Shown here: in pieces, positions 4,980 to 15,365 of the stretch
Position numbering within the stretch: position 1 is the stretch's first letter
Layout: every line of letters starts with the position of its first letter
Virus record (IMG/VR): IMGVR_UViG_3300047157_000074
Coordinates: 1-41,508 of that record
Origin: a virus
Length of the DNA stretch: 41,508 bases
Reading direction: 5' to 3' (one strand)
Position numbers and translations under genes: made by a program
The notes under the pieces: model-generated
Seen by the model: only the letters and a program-made list of their open reading frames with translations
What the model was told of the DNA's origin: nothing
Database searches by the model: none

Positions 4980-5642
4980 ATGGCTCAAATCTCTTCATAT
5001 CCCGTAATAACTCCACAGCTTGGAGATAAAGTACTGGGATCTAATTTATTCGACAGTTCAGGCAATGCCGTTGTAGGTAATCCAACTTGTCAATATGACT
5101 TCACAGGCATAAAACAACTGGTTGATCAAAACTTTATTTCACAATTAGAATCTTCTTCAACAGTTGCATCTCAAAATTCAGTATTAAACACAGCATATAA
5201 CATTAGGTTCGGCGCTCCGGTTAACGCGGCAACAAGTCATGTGCAACTATTACAAGGTGGTGGTACGAATTCAGCTGGTGATACAATAAGATTTAATACT
5301 ACTGGATCTTACCAAATAACATTGACATATTCTGTCGGTGTAAATCAATCTGCAACAAACATACCTTACTTAGTATTTAGAACATTACAAGATGGTACAA
5401 CTCAAGTGGGCCCAACTGTAATATATAACCAAAAGTTTGAAGCAGTTAACAACCCTGTCCCTTTAGTAATACCTTTAACGGTTCAAATAACTAAAGCTTT
5501 GACATCATACACTTTTCAAATGGCTAGAAGCGGTGTAAATGATGGTGGTTTAGTAAAAAATGCTGCAGCTATTAATGCAAACATTACACCAACACCTACA
5601 ACACCTTCAATAGCAACGATTCAAATATCTAAATTAATATAA
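4980..5642 (+). CDS. Appendage/tail protein with SYPVITP anchor, 220 aa
   Basis: The N-terminus MAQISSYPVITPQLGDKVLG shares the SYPVITP...D..LG block with the next protein (MAIIYSYPVITPTVDDLLLG), which suggests a common virion-attachment domain of about 45 residues. The C-terminal part (about residues 75-220) is beta-rich with the pattern FNTTGSYQITLTYSV, like C1q/TNF-type jelly-roll heads of phage fibres. It ends 1 nt before the next gene. The start follows an A-rich leader (AAAAAAAACT). The role as a short fibre or spike is inferred. Confidence 0.65.
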   Translation: MAQISSYPVITPQLGDKVLGSNLFDSSGNAVVGNPTCQYDFTGIKQLVDQNFISQLESSSTVASQNSVLNTAYNIRFGAPVNAATSHVQLLQGGGTNSAGDTIRFNTTGSYQITLTYSVGVNQSATNIPYLVFRTLQDGTTQVGPTVIYNQKFEAVNNPVPLVIPLTVQITKALTSYTFQMARSGVNDGGLVKNAAAINANITPTPTTPSIATIQISKLI

Positions 5643-5643
5643 C

Positions 5644-8600
5644 ATGGCTATAATATATTCGTATCCAGTAATAACACCTACGGTAGATGACCTACTATTA
5701 GGTACAGACCAAGGAGGAGACGGTAAGCCTACAAAAAACTTTACGGTACAAAGCATTGTAGATCTATTACAGTCTGGTGCAACAGGTCTTGGTGCTGTTA
5801 TAGAAATAAACTCTAGTGCTAAAAGTGCTGCTGGTAGTAATCAATCAGCTATAGACTTTTTAAACATAAGTGGTACAGGTACTGTTACTTTTAATTCATT
5901 CAGTGACGGAATAATGAGTGTGTCTGGAGGTGTAGGTACTGGTTTTGTTAGTATAGCTTCTACAGATTTTACAGGTAACTTAACAGGTATTGTAAAAAAT
6001 GGCTCTACCATACAAGGAAACGTAATGGGTGTAACACAGCCGGTTGGTACTATTAATACAAAATTAGCAACAACTGAATTCGTTATGAATAAGGTTGATC
6101 CTTCTATATTAACCTTTATTGGTACATCAGGTGGTAATCAAACTGTAAACTTAGCTGCTCAAACATTTAGCATACTTGGAACTGCTAATCAAATAGAATC
6201 TGTAGGTACAGCACAAAAAATAACTTTTAGATTTCCTACAGCGGGTGTAACTTTACCAGATGGCTCAGTTGCTACAACTCAAGCTGCAACAGATGATTCA
6301 ACTAACGTTGCTACCACAGCATTTGTTAGAGACTACGATGATACTCAAGATTTAGATTTTACAGGAGATACTGGTACATCGTCAGTTCTTTTAAATAGTC
6401 AAACATTAAACTTTGAAGGAACAAATAATGAAGTTGTAACAGCTGTAACAGCTCAAAAGGTTAAGTTTAGCTTACCAAGTAGTGTTACAATATCCGGTAC
6501 ATATACAGGTGCTACATTTTCAGGTGATTTAAATGGAACTGTAAACACAGCAACTACTGGTACAACTCAATCTGCTGGTGATGACTCAACTAAAATAGCT
6601 ACAACAGAATATGTCGATAACGCAGCTGGTTCGAAAACATTAGAATATGCTGGTGATGCAACAGGACCATTTGCTTTAAATCTAACAAACGACGACTTAG
6701 AATTTAATGGTGATTCAAATATAACAATTACTGCTGCTGCTGTCACTGGAAACAAAGGTATTGTAACTGTTGATTTAAATAACGATGTTACTATAACTGG
6801 TACTAGTAAAGCTGGTACGTTTACAACTACAGCTGGTACTGCAACATGGACAACAACAGTATTAGCTGGTTTCACATCTATAACATCTACATTGTTCGTA
6901 GGTGCTTTAACAGGTAATGCAAGTACGGCAACAGCTTTAGCATCGTCCGGTGCTATTTCACTTTCCGGTGATACAACATCAACTGGTGGTCCTCACACTT
7001 ACACATCAGGTGGTGCTGTCACAATCCCAACAACAATAGCTAATACTACGGTTACCGCTAAAACACTACTTAATTTACCAACCCCAACATCTACTGCAAT
7101 TACTGCATCTGATACTATACTTGCTGCAATGGCAAAACTACAAGGTCAGATCACAGGTATACCACAAGGTCTTGTATATAAAGGAACTTGGAATGCAACA
7201 ACTAACACACCAACACTAGCTAGTAGTACTGGTGTAACTGGTGAATTTTATATTGTAAGCGTTGCGGGTAATACAAACTTAAACGGTATCACTGATTGGC
7301 AAGTTGGTGACTGGGCTATATTTGTAGAAGTCGGGGCAACTGATACTTGGCAAAAAATTGATAACTCACAATCTATAACAGGATCTGGAGCTACAAATAA
7401 AATAACTAAATGGACAGCACCTACAGTTTTAGGCACTGGTCTTATAGAAGATGATGGTACTAACGTTACTATTGGTAACTCTGGTAATTTAATAGTTGAA
7501 GGTAATACAACACTTGGTAATGCTGATACAGACAGTACAACTGTAAAAGGTCCTGCTGTTTTTGAAGAGACATTAAGAATAAACGAAGGGATTAGTTTAG
7601 GTGCTGCAACTTATGGTACAGCTGGACAAGTACTAACATCGGGCGGTGGTTCCGCTTCAGTTAACACGTGGACAACACCTACTACAGGTACAGTTACAAG
7701 TGTAGGTTTAACAGAAACAGGTAATGCACTTACTATAACTGGATCTCCAGTGACTAGCAGTGGTACAATTAATATAGCTGGTGCAGGTTCTGCATCTCAA
7801 TATATAAATGGTGCTTTAGATTTAGTTACATTCCCAACTGTAGATAACTATGTTAGCTGGACGCTCGCTGGTGATACAGGATCTTCTCAAACTATAAGTT
7901 CTACTAATACAGCTACTTTTGCTGGAGGATTTGGTATTAGTACAGTTGCTAGTGCAACCGATACATTAACAACAGCTATTGATATAACAGGTACAGATAA
8001 TGCAATTGCAGGATTAACTGCAGCAACTCCTGTAGCAACAGATACTTTATGGTTTAATGACATAAGTGATTCTAATACTATTAGAAAAGCTACTATAGCA
8101 TCTATTGTAGATCTAGGAAATGAAACTTTAGCTCAAGTATTAGTTAATGGTAATACAACTGGTGGTACAGATATTGCAGTTAGTGCTAATGATGATATAA
8201 CATTTACTGACACAAGTAAGGCTTTATTTGGAGATTCTAATGATTTACAAATATACCACGATGGTAGTAATAGTTTTATAAAAGATGCAGGAACAGGAGA
8301 TTTGGTTATTCTTTCAGATACAGTTTCAATTAATAATGCAGCTAATAGTGAAAACATAGCTAAATTTTTAGCTGATAGTGCAGTAAAATTATATTACGAT
8401 AATGTACAAAAATTCCAAACAACAAGCACAGGTATTAATGTAACAGGTGCAATAGGAATAGGTGGTGTTACTATTATAGATACAACTGCAACTTATACAC
8501 AAATAAGAAACCCTGAAGTTTCAAGGTGTATTTTTTTAGGTGATAGTGCTGATCCATCAAATTATTACGATAATACTTCACATATTTTTAGAAGTGCAGC

Positions 8601-9099
8601 AGGTGCTGCAAATTATTTAACTATAAATGGTTCATTAGCAACCTTTGAAGATGATGTAAGAATTAAAGGTAACTTAACTGTTGATGGTCATATAATCCAC
8701 GGTGGTGGTGGTGGTGGAACAGGTAAAGGCGGACAGTTTACTAAACTATATACAACTGGAAATGCTGGTGTAGCAGGAGTTGCTTTTACAATAAGTAGAG
8801 CAACAACAGGTGTTATGATTTTTGATGTCATGCTTACTAGTGATACGTCTACAGCTTGTGCAGTTGCTAAAAAATATACAGTAGTCAAATCTTATGGTGC
8901 TAGTCCTTTATATAATAAAATATTAGACACTGGACCAGACGCAAGTGATACAAGTGATTTCAATGTAGTTTTTGCTCAGGACACAACTGATTTTTCTATA
9001 AAATGTACAATAACTCCTGTTTATACAAACACTCAAAAAATAGGTATTACACTTGATTTAGGATTTGGACAGCATGATGCAACGGTTGTAATGAATTAA
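5644..9099 (+). CDS. Tail fibre protein with ATT.FV repeats, 1151 aa
   Basis: After the SYPVITP anchor come several repeats built around a fibre signature: KLATTEFV, NVATTAFV and KIATTEYV, each ahead of a short Gly/Thr-rich beta segment. Residues about 509-578 form a compact module (YKGTWNATTNTPTL...DWQVGDWAIFV...W.KID) resembling carbohydrate-binding modules of fibres. A GDSNDLQIYHDGSNSFIKD block (about 860-880) is common in marine phage fibres. The C-terminus has a Gly run (HGGGGGGTGKGG) before a final globular domain. Host-surface binding is inferred. Confidence 0.8.
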   Translation: MAIIYSYPVITPTVDDLLLGTDQGGDGKPTKNFTVQSIVDLLQSGATGLGAVIEINSSAKSAAGSNQSAIDFLNISGTGTVTFNSFSDGIMSVSGGVGTGFVSIASTDFTGNLTGIVKNGSTIQGNVMGVTQPVGTINTKLATTEFVMNKVDPSILTFIGTSGGNQTVNLAAQTFSILGTANQIESVGTAQKITFRFPTAGVTLPDGSVATTQAATDDSTNVATTAFVRDYDDTQDLDFTGDTGTSSVLLNSQTLNFEGTNNEVVTAVTAQKVKFSLPSSVTISGTYTGATFSGDLNGTVNTATTGTTQSAGDDSTKIATTEYVDNAAGSKTLEYAGDATGPFALNLTNDDLEFNGDSNITITAAAVTGNKGIVTVDLNNDVTITGTSKAGTFTTTAGTATWTTTVLAGFTSITSTLFVGALTGNASTATALASSGAISLSGDTTSTGGPHTYTSGGAVTIPTTIANTTVTAKTLLNLPTPTSTAITASDTILAAMAKLQGQITGIPQGLVYKGTWNATTNTPTLASSTGVTGEFYIVSVAGNTNLNGITDWQVGDWAIFVEVGATDTWQKIDNSQSITGSGATNKITKWTAPTVLGTGLIEDDGTNVTIGNSGNLIVEGNTTLGNADTDSTTVKGPAVFEETLRINEGISLGAATYGTAGQVLTSGGGSASVNTWTTPTTGTVTSVGLTETGNALTITGSPVTSSGTINIAGAGSASQYINGALDLVTFPTVDNYVSWTLAGDTGSSQTISSTNTATFAGGFGISTVASATDTLTTAIDITGTDNAIAGLTAATPVATDTLWFNDISDSNTIRKATIASIVDLGNETLAQVLVNGNTTGGTDIAVSANDDITFTDTSKALFGDSNDLQIYHDGSNSFIKDAGTGDLVILSDTVSINNAANSENIAKFLADSAVKLYYDNVQKFQTTSTGINVTGAIGIGGVTIIDTTATYTQIRNPEVSRCIFLGDSADPSNYYDNTSHIFRSAAGAANYLTINGSLATFEDDVRIKGNLTVDGHIIHGGGGGGTGKGGQFTKLYTTGNAGVAGVAFTISRATTGVMIFDVMLTSDTSTACAVAKKYTVVKSYGASPLYNKILDTGPDASDTSDFNVVFAQDTTDFSIKCTITPVYTNTQKIGITLDLGFGQHDATVVMN

Positions 9100-9107
9100 A
9101 ATAAAAT

Positions 9108-11351
9108 ATGGCTAATTTATCTAATATAAATAATAAGTTCCTAGTAACAACTGGAGGTAATGTATTAATTGGTCAAACAGCTGCCGTAGGTACTTCTAAG
9201 CTTCAAGTTACTGGAAATGCAACTTTTGCAGGAAATGTAGGAGTTGGATTAACTGCTGATTCTAATATTGCATTATTTATAAAAGCAAATGGAAATACAT
9301 ATATTACAGGAAATATAGTATTAGAAGATGCTGATAGTACTACCAAAAGTGCAATAACTCACGTAAACGGAGGTTTATATTTGTCACACGATGCATCCAC
9401 AGATGATTTAGCATTAACTTCTGGAAACGCAACTTTTTCAGGTAATGTTACTGCAAATGGTATTTACACTGCTGGAAATAGTGTAATAATTTATAAAGCA
9501 CAAAGAAATGGCGGTGCAGTAGCAGGAGATTGGAGTTATGATGATGCTACTACTGATATGTCATTAGGTACGTCTACAGCACATTCATTTTCATTGAAAA
9601 CTGGAAATACAAGGGCTTTAACAATAAACTCATCGCAAAACGTAGGAATTGGAACAGCATCGCCTAATGAAAAATTACAACTCGCTGGTAATCTTAATGC
9701 ATACGCTCCTGGTGGTATTGATGCTGGTTTATTTGCAAGTACTGCTGCTGGCTCAACAACTATTGCCTTAAGGTCAAGTGGTATAACACATTTTAATGGC
9801 GGCAACGTAGGAATCGGAACGACATCTCCGGCGGCAAGATTAGATGTTAGAAATGCTGGACAAGGGGGTATTGAATTATGGCCAGAAGGGTTAGCTGTTG
9901 CTGGAACTAACTTAATTAATAATTACGATAGAACAGGAGACAATTTTGTCGATTTTGAAATTAGAGCTGCCCAATATAATTGGAAAATTGGAACATCATC
10001 TAAAATGGTCATGCTTAGCTCCGGAAACGTTGGAATTGGAACGACTTCGCCTACTGCTACACTTCAAGTAAATGGAGATATAAAAATAGGTTCAGGAGGT
10101 GGTTCGGGTACTGATTCAAACAATATGAGTATTCAAGTAAGTAACGCAACTTATGGTGATACTGCTAATTTAGGATTATTAGTTAGGAATAATGGCACAA
10201 ATGGACAGTTTGCTCAAATAGGATTTGGTTATTCTGAATCAAAGTGTCCAGTAGTTATTGGTTCAGTAATTACAGATGGTGGTGGTGCTACAAAAGGAGA
10301 CTTTATAATAGGTACAAGAAGCACAACAACTGGAAGTGATGCACCTACAGAAAAAATGCGAATTGGAAGTGATGGAAGTGTTACTATAGGTTCTAGCACA
10401 TTGACGGGGCCAAGGTCGTTAACTTTGTTATCTGCAACAAATGCTACAAATTATGACATAAATTTCCAACAAGCAGGCACTACTAATTACGGTAGAATAC
10501 GTTTTACAGAAGGTGCCTCTGATTTTCAATTTGTTCCTCAAGTAGGTCAGGGTCCAAACTTAACATTACAATACGGTGGTAATTCATTTTTCTCAAGAGG
10601 CAACGTCGGGATCGGAGAAACTACACCTGATCAAAAACTTAATGTTAGAGAGGATGGTGGCAGTGATGTTTTTCGTGGAATAGAAGTTCACAACAATGAC
10701 CAATCTCAAGCTAGAGCGGGGATTTGTTTTAAAGCTTACGACTGGGTACAATCAGCTATTTGGCATGGAAGAACTTCCACAGCGGCTTATGCAGGTGCTT
10801 TAGTTTTAGGAACTAACCCTAACACAACTGATTTAACTGTTTCCGGTGTTACAGGTAGAATGTGGATATTAAATAACGGTGATGTAGGTATTGCAACTGA
10901 TCAGCCTACGGCTAAACTAGATGTTAATGGTACGGTTAGATATAGAGGTAGTATTTATAATCAGCTCGCATATCAAGCGGTTGGTAACTATGCTGCTAAC
11001 ACTTGGCATACATTTGCTACTAGTGCTACCTTAACTCAAAACGGTCTTTATATTATAGTAGCTTATATAGAAGATTTTACGGCCGGTGGTAGTAATTATT
11101 ATACATATGCTGCATCTACTAATTTTTATTGGAGTGTAGTAGGAACTAATAGAACAACTGCGTTTAATTTTCCACCTATGTTAGGTACTGGCCACGCTAC
11201 AGGAGTTATACCTTCAATTAGAATAACTCAAGAATTAGGTACCGCAGGAGCGTTGTCTAAGCTTCAGTGGCAAAGCTCATATACATACACTAATTTACAA
11301 AACGCCGGTGGAAAAATATTAAAATTTGATTTAAAAAGAATTGGAGCATAA
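9108..11351 (+). CDS. Tail fibre protein with NVGIGTTSP repeats, 747 aa
   Basis: Starts MANLSNINNKFLVTTGGNVL, an anchor shared with the following protein. The body has several NVGIGT(T/A)SP...KL.(V/L) units, a repeat of phage fibres and adhesins usually forming trimeric beta-structure. Units lie near DNA positions 9638, 9801, 10025, 10602 and 10878. The C-terminal ~130 residues form a distinct domain (GNYAANTWHTFATSATLTQN onward), likely the receptor-facing tip. I see no S74 intramolecular chaperone at the end. Confidence 0.8.
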   Translation: MANLSNINNKFLVTTGGNVLIGQTAAVGTSKLQVTGNATFAGNVGVGLTADSNIALFIKANGNTYITGNIVLEDADSTTKSAITHVNGGLYLSHDASTDDLALTSGNATFSGNVTANGIYTAGNSVIIYKAQRNGGAVAGDWSYDDATTDMSLGTSTAHSFSLKTGNTRALTINSSQNVGIGTASPNEKLQLAGNLNAYAPGGIDAGLFASTAAGSTTIALRSSGITHFNGGNVGIGTTSPAARLDVRNAGQGGIELWPEGLAVAGTNLINNYDRTGDNFVDFEIRAAQYNWKIGTSSKMVMLSSGNVGIGTTSPTATLQVNGDIKIGSGGGSGTDSNNMSIQVSNATYGDTANLGLLVRNNGTNGQFAQIGFGYSESKCPVVIGSVITDGGGATKGDFIIGTRSTTTGSDAPTEKMRIGSDGSVTIGSSTLTGPRSLTLLSATNATNYDINFQQAGTTNYGRIRFTEGASDFQFVPQVGQGPNLTLQYGGNSFFSRGNVGIGETTPDQKLNVREDGGSDVFRGIEVHNNDQSQARAGICFKAYDWVQSAIWHGRTSTAAYAGALVLGTNPNTTDLTVSGVTGRMWILNNGDVGIATDQPTAKLDVNGTVRYRGSIYNQLAYQAVGNYAANTWHTFATSATLTQNGLYIIVAYIEDFTAGGSNYYTYAASTNFYWSVVGTNRTTAFNFPPMLGTGHATGVIPSIRITQELGTAGALSKLQWQSSYTYTNLQNAGGKILKFDLKRIGA
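9638..10640 (+). repeat. NVGIGT coding repeats, set 1
   Basis: Four or five dispersed copies of a short block such as AACGTCGGGATCGGA, encoding NVGIG, within the 747-aa fibre gene. The block uses GTC, GGG/GGA, ATC and ACG codons that are rare in the flanking AT-rich sequence. Confidence 0.7.
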
Positions 11352-11354
11352 ATT

Positions 11355-14300
11355 ATGGCATTATTAACAAATATAAATGGTAAATTCAGCGTTAGTGACG
11401 CAGGTGCAGTAAGATTTAACAATGCATTTACTTTTCCAACCGCAGATGGTGCAGCTAATTATGTTTTACAAACAAATGGTAGTGGTCAACTAGCTTGGGC
11501 ATTAAATGGTAATGGAGATATTTCAGGTTCTGGTACAGCCAACACTGTAACTAAATTTACAGGTGCTAAAACCGTGGGTAATGGCCCAGTAACCTTTTCG
11601 GGTAATAATTCAACTTTTGCAGGAGATATAACTATTGGACCAAAATCGAATGCCTCTATTACAACGTCTGAAAGTGGAGGTGCTACAACTAAACTAATGT
11701 CAGCGAGCGTTGGTCGTTCTGGAACTTTTAGTAATCACGAGTATCACCTTATGCAAAACAGCGCGGTTGCTGTAACTATAGATGTCAATAAAAATGTAAC
11801 TTTTGAAGCGCCCGTATGGATACCTGATTACATATATCACGTTGGTGATCCAGATACTTATTTTGGTTTTTCTGCAGCAAATGAATTTTTATTAGTTGCG
11901 GGTGGTAGTAATAAATTTGCAGCAGATGTGAACGCTGCTTATATGTATTATCAAGGTGGTGTTAAATTGCAAACCACAAGCACAGGTGTTACTGTAAATA
12001 GTACAGTTAGTGCAACTAGTTTCTTAGGTGATTTAAACGGTACAATAAATACAGTTACTACTGCTACTACAAAAGGTAATTCAACAAACGATACAACTGT
12101 AGCCACTACAGCTTTTGTACAAAATGTAGTGGGCACTATTCCAGCTGGTTTAGTATTTCAAGGTACATGGAATGCATCTACAAACTCACCGACACTTACA
12201 AGCGGATCTGGTACAACAGGTCATTTCTATATAGTATCAGTCGCTGGTTCAACTAACTTAGATGGAATTACAGACTGGCAAGTAGGTGATTGGGCGGTGT
12301 TTATAGAGCAAGGTGCTAGTGATCAATGGGAGAAAATAGATAACTCATCTGTATTAGGTGGGTCTGGAACAGGTGGTTCTTTTGCTGGTTGGTCAGGATC
12401 TGGAACATCGGTTACATTAGGTAATGCACCTGTAACTTTTTCAGGTAATAATTCAGCTTTTATAGGACATATAGCAGTAGAAGATGGTAATAATTTTTAT
12501 GGAGCAAATGCCATTGCAGCATCATCAGAAGATGGAAATTATGTTGCATCATTTGGTAAGTCAACAAGTGGTAGTGCAAAGTTTGCAGGAAATATAACAG
12601 TAGGCGCAGGAAACTCAACTTTTGCAGGTACAGTAAGAACAAATGGATATTTACAAGTTGTAAACCCATCAGCAGAAATATGGATAGGGGATAGTTTAAG
12701 TGGTACGGATGGCGGATTTATAAAATGGAATAGTACACATGATTACCTGTATATTGGTAATTCATACAGTAGTGCATATAATGAAAATATAAAAATAGAT
12801 AACACTGGTGTTGTAACGCTTTCAGATAGTGCCCAATATCATAAAATACAAACATTTTATAGTGGCTCTTATACTAGCGGCTTTAAATTTTCAGACTACA
12901 ACGGTGGTATATGGTACGATGCGGGATCGGATGATTTAACCCTTAATGCAGGACATGCTAATAGTCAAATGCTTCTTAATTCAGGCGGGGCAATTGCCTT
13001 AACATTAGACGCATCACAAAACGCAACTTTTGCAGGAACAATAGTTAGTGACAATATAGCGGTTGGTTTATCAGATGGTAATAATAGTTCAATATCTTTA
13101 ACTGCAAATACTGGAAACTGGACATTTACAAATGTACAAGCAAGTAGAAATTTAGAAATATCTGATTCTGATGGAACAGGAACAGTTATGACTATAGATA
13201 CTTCAGGCAACGTCGGGATTGGGACGAATTCGAACGTCGGGATCGGTACGACTAGTCCTGATTCTAAGCTAGATGTAAAAGGACCATCAGCAACACCCGC
13301 TGACGGAAACCAAACGCTTTCAATTACAAATTCAACAGGAGGAACGCAGTTGAATTTAGGTACTGCTGAAAATTCTTATGGATGGATAGAAGCAAGAGAA
13401 GGAAGTACTCTTAGAAATTTATTAATCAATCCTAATGGTGGAAACGTAGGAATTGGGGTTACAGACCCTGATGCTAAATTAGAAATAAAAGGTACTGGTG
13501 CATCAACTGGTTTAACTTTTAAAACAACTGATTCTTCAGATAATGAAATATTTTATATTAAAGATGGTGGAGTAGTTGGCGTAAGATATTATCCATTTAA
13601 AATAGGTGTACCTAGTGGAACTGCTAATGTAGCTAATACTAGATTTCAAATAGCCACGACAGGTGGTGATTTTGTAGTGTTAAATGACGGAAAAACTGGA
13701 ATCGGGACGGCTTCGCCTGGAGCTCAATTACACAATTATTCTACTGCTACAACTAATGTTTTTATGACAGGTCATGGTACAGCTGCACAAAATAATTGGG
13801 GAGCTCAAAATTGTATGTTTGTAAAAACTGACAATGGGTTATTGATTAGTAAAGCAAATGCAGCTAATAACACAAACAGGATATTTAATTTCTATAACGA
13901 TGCTAATGGTTACGCTGAGCTTTATATGCATGCAGGAGCAACTGCTAACGTAAAAATTCAAGCAAGTGGTAATTCGTACTTTAACGGCGGCAACGTCGGA
14001 ATCGGAACGACCCATCCTGACTCTAAATTAGAAGTTATAACATCTGGTACAAATAGTGTTTTAGAATTAGATAATTCAAACACTAATTACACTGTAATTC
14101 AATATAACGCTAGTGGTGCGACAAAAGGATTTTCTGGATTTAATGCAGGATTTATGCTTTTTGGTGGGGAAGCTGGAACTACCCTAAGATTACAATCTGG
14201 TGGCTCTTATGCTGCTACGATTTTGGAAAATGGTAATTTTGGAATCGGGCTTACAGATCCAGAAGATAGGCTTCAAATAGATCACCCTGGAAATCCTACA

Positions 14301-15341
14301 GCTATTAGAATAGGTGATAACACAACAGACGATTGTTATGTTATATTTAACACAGACGGAAATGACTGGAGTATAGGAACAGACAGAAGTGATAGCAATA
14401 AATTTAAAATATCTGACTACAGTAGGGTTGGTACGAATGATAGACTTGTAATTGATACCTCTGGTAACGTCGGGATCGGGTCGAATACGCCTTTAGCTAA
14501 TTTAGATATTGGAAATGATAACGGATCTATTTATCAACGATGGAGTTATGATAATCCAGGAGCAAATAATTATTTTTTATCTTTATCTGAAACTGTAACG
14601 TCTGGAAATGTTAGATTTTGTTTTAATCAAAGAAATGCGGGTACTAATTATGATAATGTATTAGTTTTTAATCAAGGTAACGTCGGGATCGGGACGGATA
14701 GTCCTAGCTATAAATTACACGTAGACAGCGATGTTGCTTCAGGGGATGTTTGTTTTATACATCACGACAACCCATCTCAATCATCTGGCACTGTAATGAA
14801 AATAAGGTCAGACGCAGGTGACAATGGTGGTTCTGCTTTGCTTAACGTTGAAAACAACACAGGAAATGCACTTTACGTTAGAGGCGATAGAAACGTCGGG
14901 ATTGGGACGACCAGCCCCGTTGCAATGCTTCAAGCTGGTTCACTTGCAGTTCAAGGGGCTCCATGTCATCATGTTGGCATTGGATTAAGTAATACTGAAC
15001 TAGGCTCTGATTTACAACCACTTTTAACTGTTAAAGGAAATATTAGTTATGGTTATAACAATTATAGCTCTGTAGCAAATACTTGGTCAAACGCATTAAA
15101 CTTTAGTGGTTATCCAGCCGGATTATATCAAGTTAATATATGTAAACAAAGTAATGCAAGTGCATACATAATAGCTCAAGTAAAGTGGAGTGGAACTGCT
15201 GGTACAGTTATTAATACCGTAACTTCTTTTCAATATGGCATTACATTTAGTGGTACACAATTACAATCAATAATAAATACAACAACAGCAACTTCAATAA
15301 GCGTACAATGCTTAGTAACTTTTGAATCATGCTTACCTTAA
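11355..15341 (+). CDS. Large tail fibre protein with NVGIGTTSP repeats, 1328 aa
   Basis: The N-terminus MALLTNINGKFSVSDAGAV parallels the preceding fibre. Residues about 265-331 repeat the GTWNASTNSPTL...DWQVGDWAVFI...W.KID module of the 1151-aa fibre, and VATTAFV lies just before it. About eight NVGIG-type units fill residues 617-1200, one of them in tandem. The last ~120 residues (LNFSGYPAGLYQVNICKQSN onward) are a separate end domain containing Cys. It lies 3 nt after the previous gene. It is likely a long host-recognition fibre assembled alongside the others. Confidence 0.8.
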   Translation: MALLTNINGKFSVSDAGAVRFNNAFTFPTADGAANYVLQTNGSGQLAWALNGNGDISGSGTANTVTKFTGAKTVGNGPVTFSGNNSTFAGDITIGPKSNASITTSESGGATTKLMSASVGRSGTFSNHEYHLMQNSAVAVTIDVNKNVTFEAPVWIPDYIYHVGDPDTYFGFSAANEFLLVAGGSNKFAADVNAAYMYYQGGVKLQTTSTGVTVNSTVSATSFLGDLNGTINTVTTATTKGNSTNDTTVATTAFVQNVVGTIPAGLVFQGTWNASTNSPTLTSGSGTTGHFYIVSVAGSTNLDGITDWQVGDWAVFIEQGASDQWEKIDNSSVLGGSGTGGSFAGWSGSGTSVTLGNAPVTFSGNNSAFIGHIAVEDGNNFYGANAIAASSEDGNYVASFGKSTSGSAKFAGNITVGAGNSTFAGTVRTNGYLQVVNPSAEIWIGDSLSGTDGGFIKWNSTHDYLYIGNSYSSAYNENIKIDNTGVVTLSDSAQYHKIQTFYSGSYTSGFKFSDYNGGIWYDAGSDDLTLNAGHANSQMLLNSGGAIALTLDASQNATFAGTIVSDNIAVGLSDGNNSSISLTANTGNWTFTNVQASRNLEISDSDGTGTVMTIDTSGNVGIGTNSNVGIGTTSPDSKLDVKGPSATPADGNQTLSITNSTGGTQLNLGTAENSYGWIEAREGSTLRNLLINPNGGNVGIGVTDPDAKLEIKGTGASTGLTFKTTDSSDNEIFYIKDGGVVGVRYYPFKIGVPSGTANVANTRFQIATTGGDFVVLNDGKTGIGTASPGAQLHNYSTATTNVFMTGHGTAAQNNWGAQNCMFVKTDNGLLISKANAANNTNRIFNFYNDANGYAELYMHAGATANVKIQASGNSYFNGGNVGIGTTHPDSKLEVITSGTNSVLELDNSNTNYTVIQYNASGATKGFSGFNAGFMLFGGEAGTTLRLQSGGSYAATILENGNFGIGLTDPEDRLQIDHPGNPTAIRIGDNTTDDCYVIFNTDGNDWSIGTDRSDSNKFKISDYSRVGTNDRLVIDTSGNVGIGSNTPLANLDIGNDNGSIYQRWSYDNPGANNYFLSLSETVTSGNVRFCFNQRNAGTNYDNVLVFNQGNVGIGTDSPSYKLHVDSDVASGDVCFIHHDNPSQSSGTVMKIRSDAGDNGGSALLNVENNTGNALYVRGDRNVGIGTTSPVAMLQAGSLAVQGAPCHHVGIGLSNTELGSDLQPLLTVKGNISYGYNNYSSVANTWSNALNFSGYPAGLYQVNICKQSNASAYIIAQVKWSGTAGTVINTVTSFQYGITFSGTQLQSIINTTTATSISVQCLVTFESCLP
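13206..14920 (+). repeat. NVGIGT coding repeats, set 2
   Basis: Near-identical blocks of AACGTCGGGATCGGGACG type at about 13208, 13232 (tandem), 13986, 14466, 14678 and 14891, plus looser copies at 13443, 13694 and 14235. All lie in the 1328-aa fibre gene. Identity at DNA level exceeds that of the intervening sequence. Confidence 0.75.
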
Positions 15342-15365
15342 AATAAATAAATTAAAACAATAAAA

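Noticed and set aside
6567-8888. Minus-strand frames inside the fibre gene
   Set aside because: They are hydrophobic, low-complexity mirror frames of Gly/Thr/Ala-rich coding sequence, with no leader and no operon context.
9638-14920. CRISPR array or diversity-generating retroelement template
   Set aside because: The repeats are in-frame coding units with irregular spacing, and no reverse transcriptase, cas gene or adenine-mutated variable/template pair is visible.
9108-15341. C-terminal S74 intramolecular chaperone on the NVGIG fibres
   Set aside because: Such repeats often precede S74 domains, but neither C-terminus shows the long helical coil or the self-cleavage pattern; both end in other beta-type domains.
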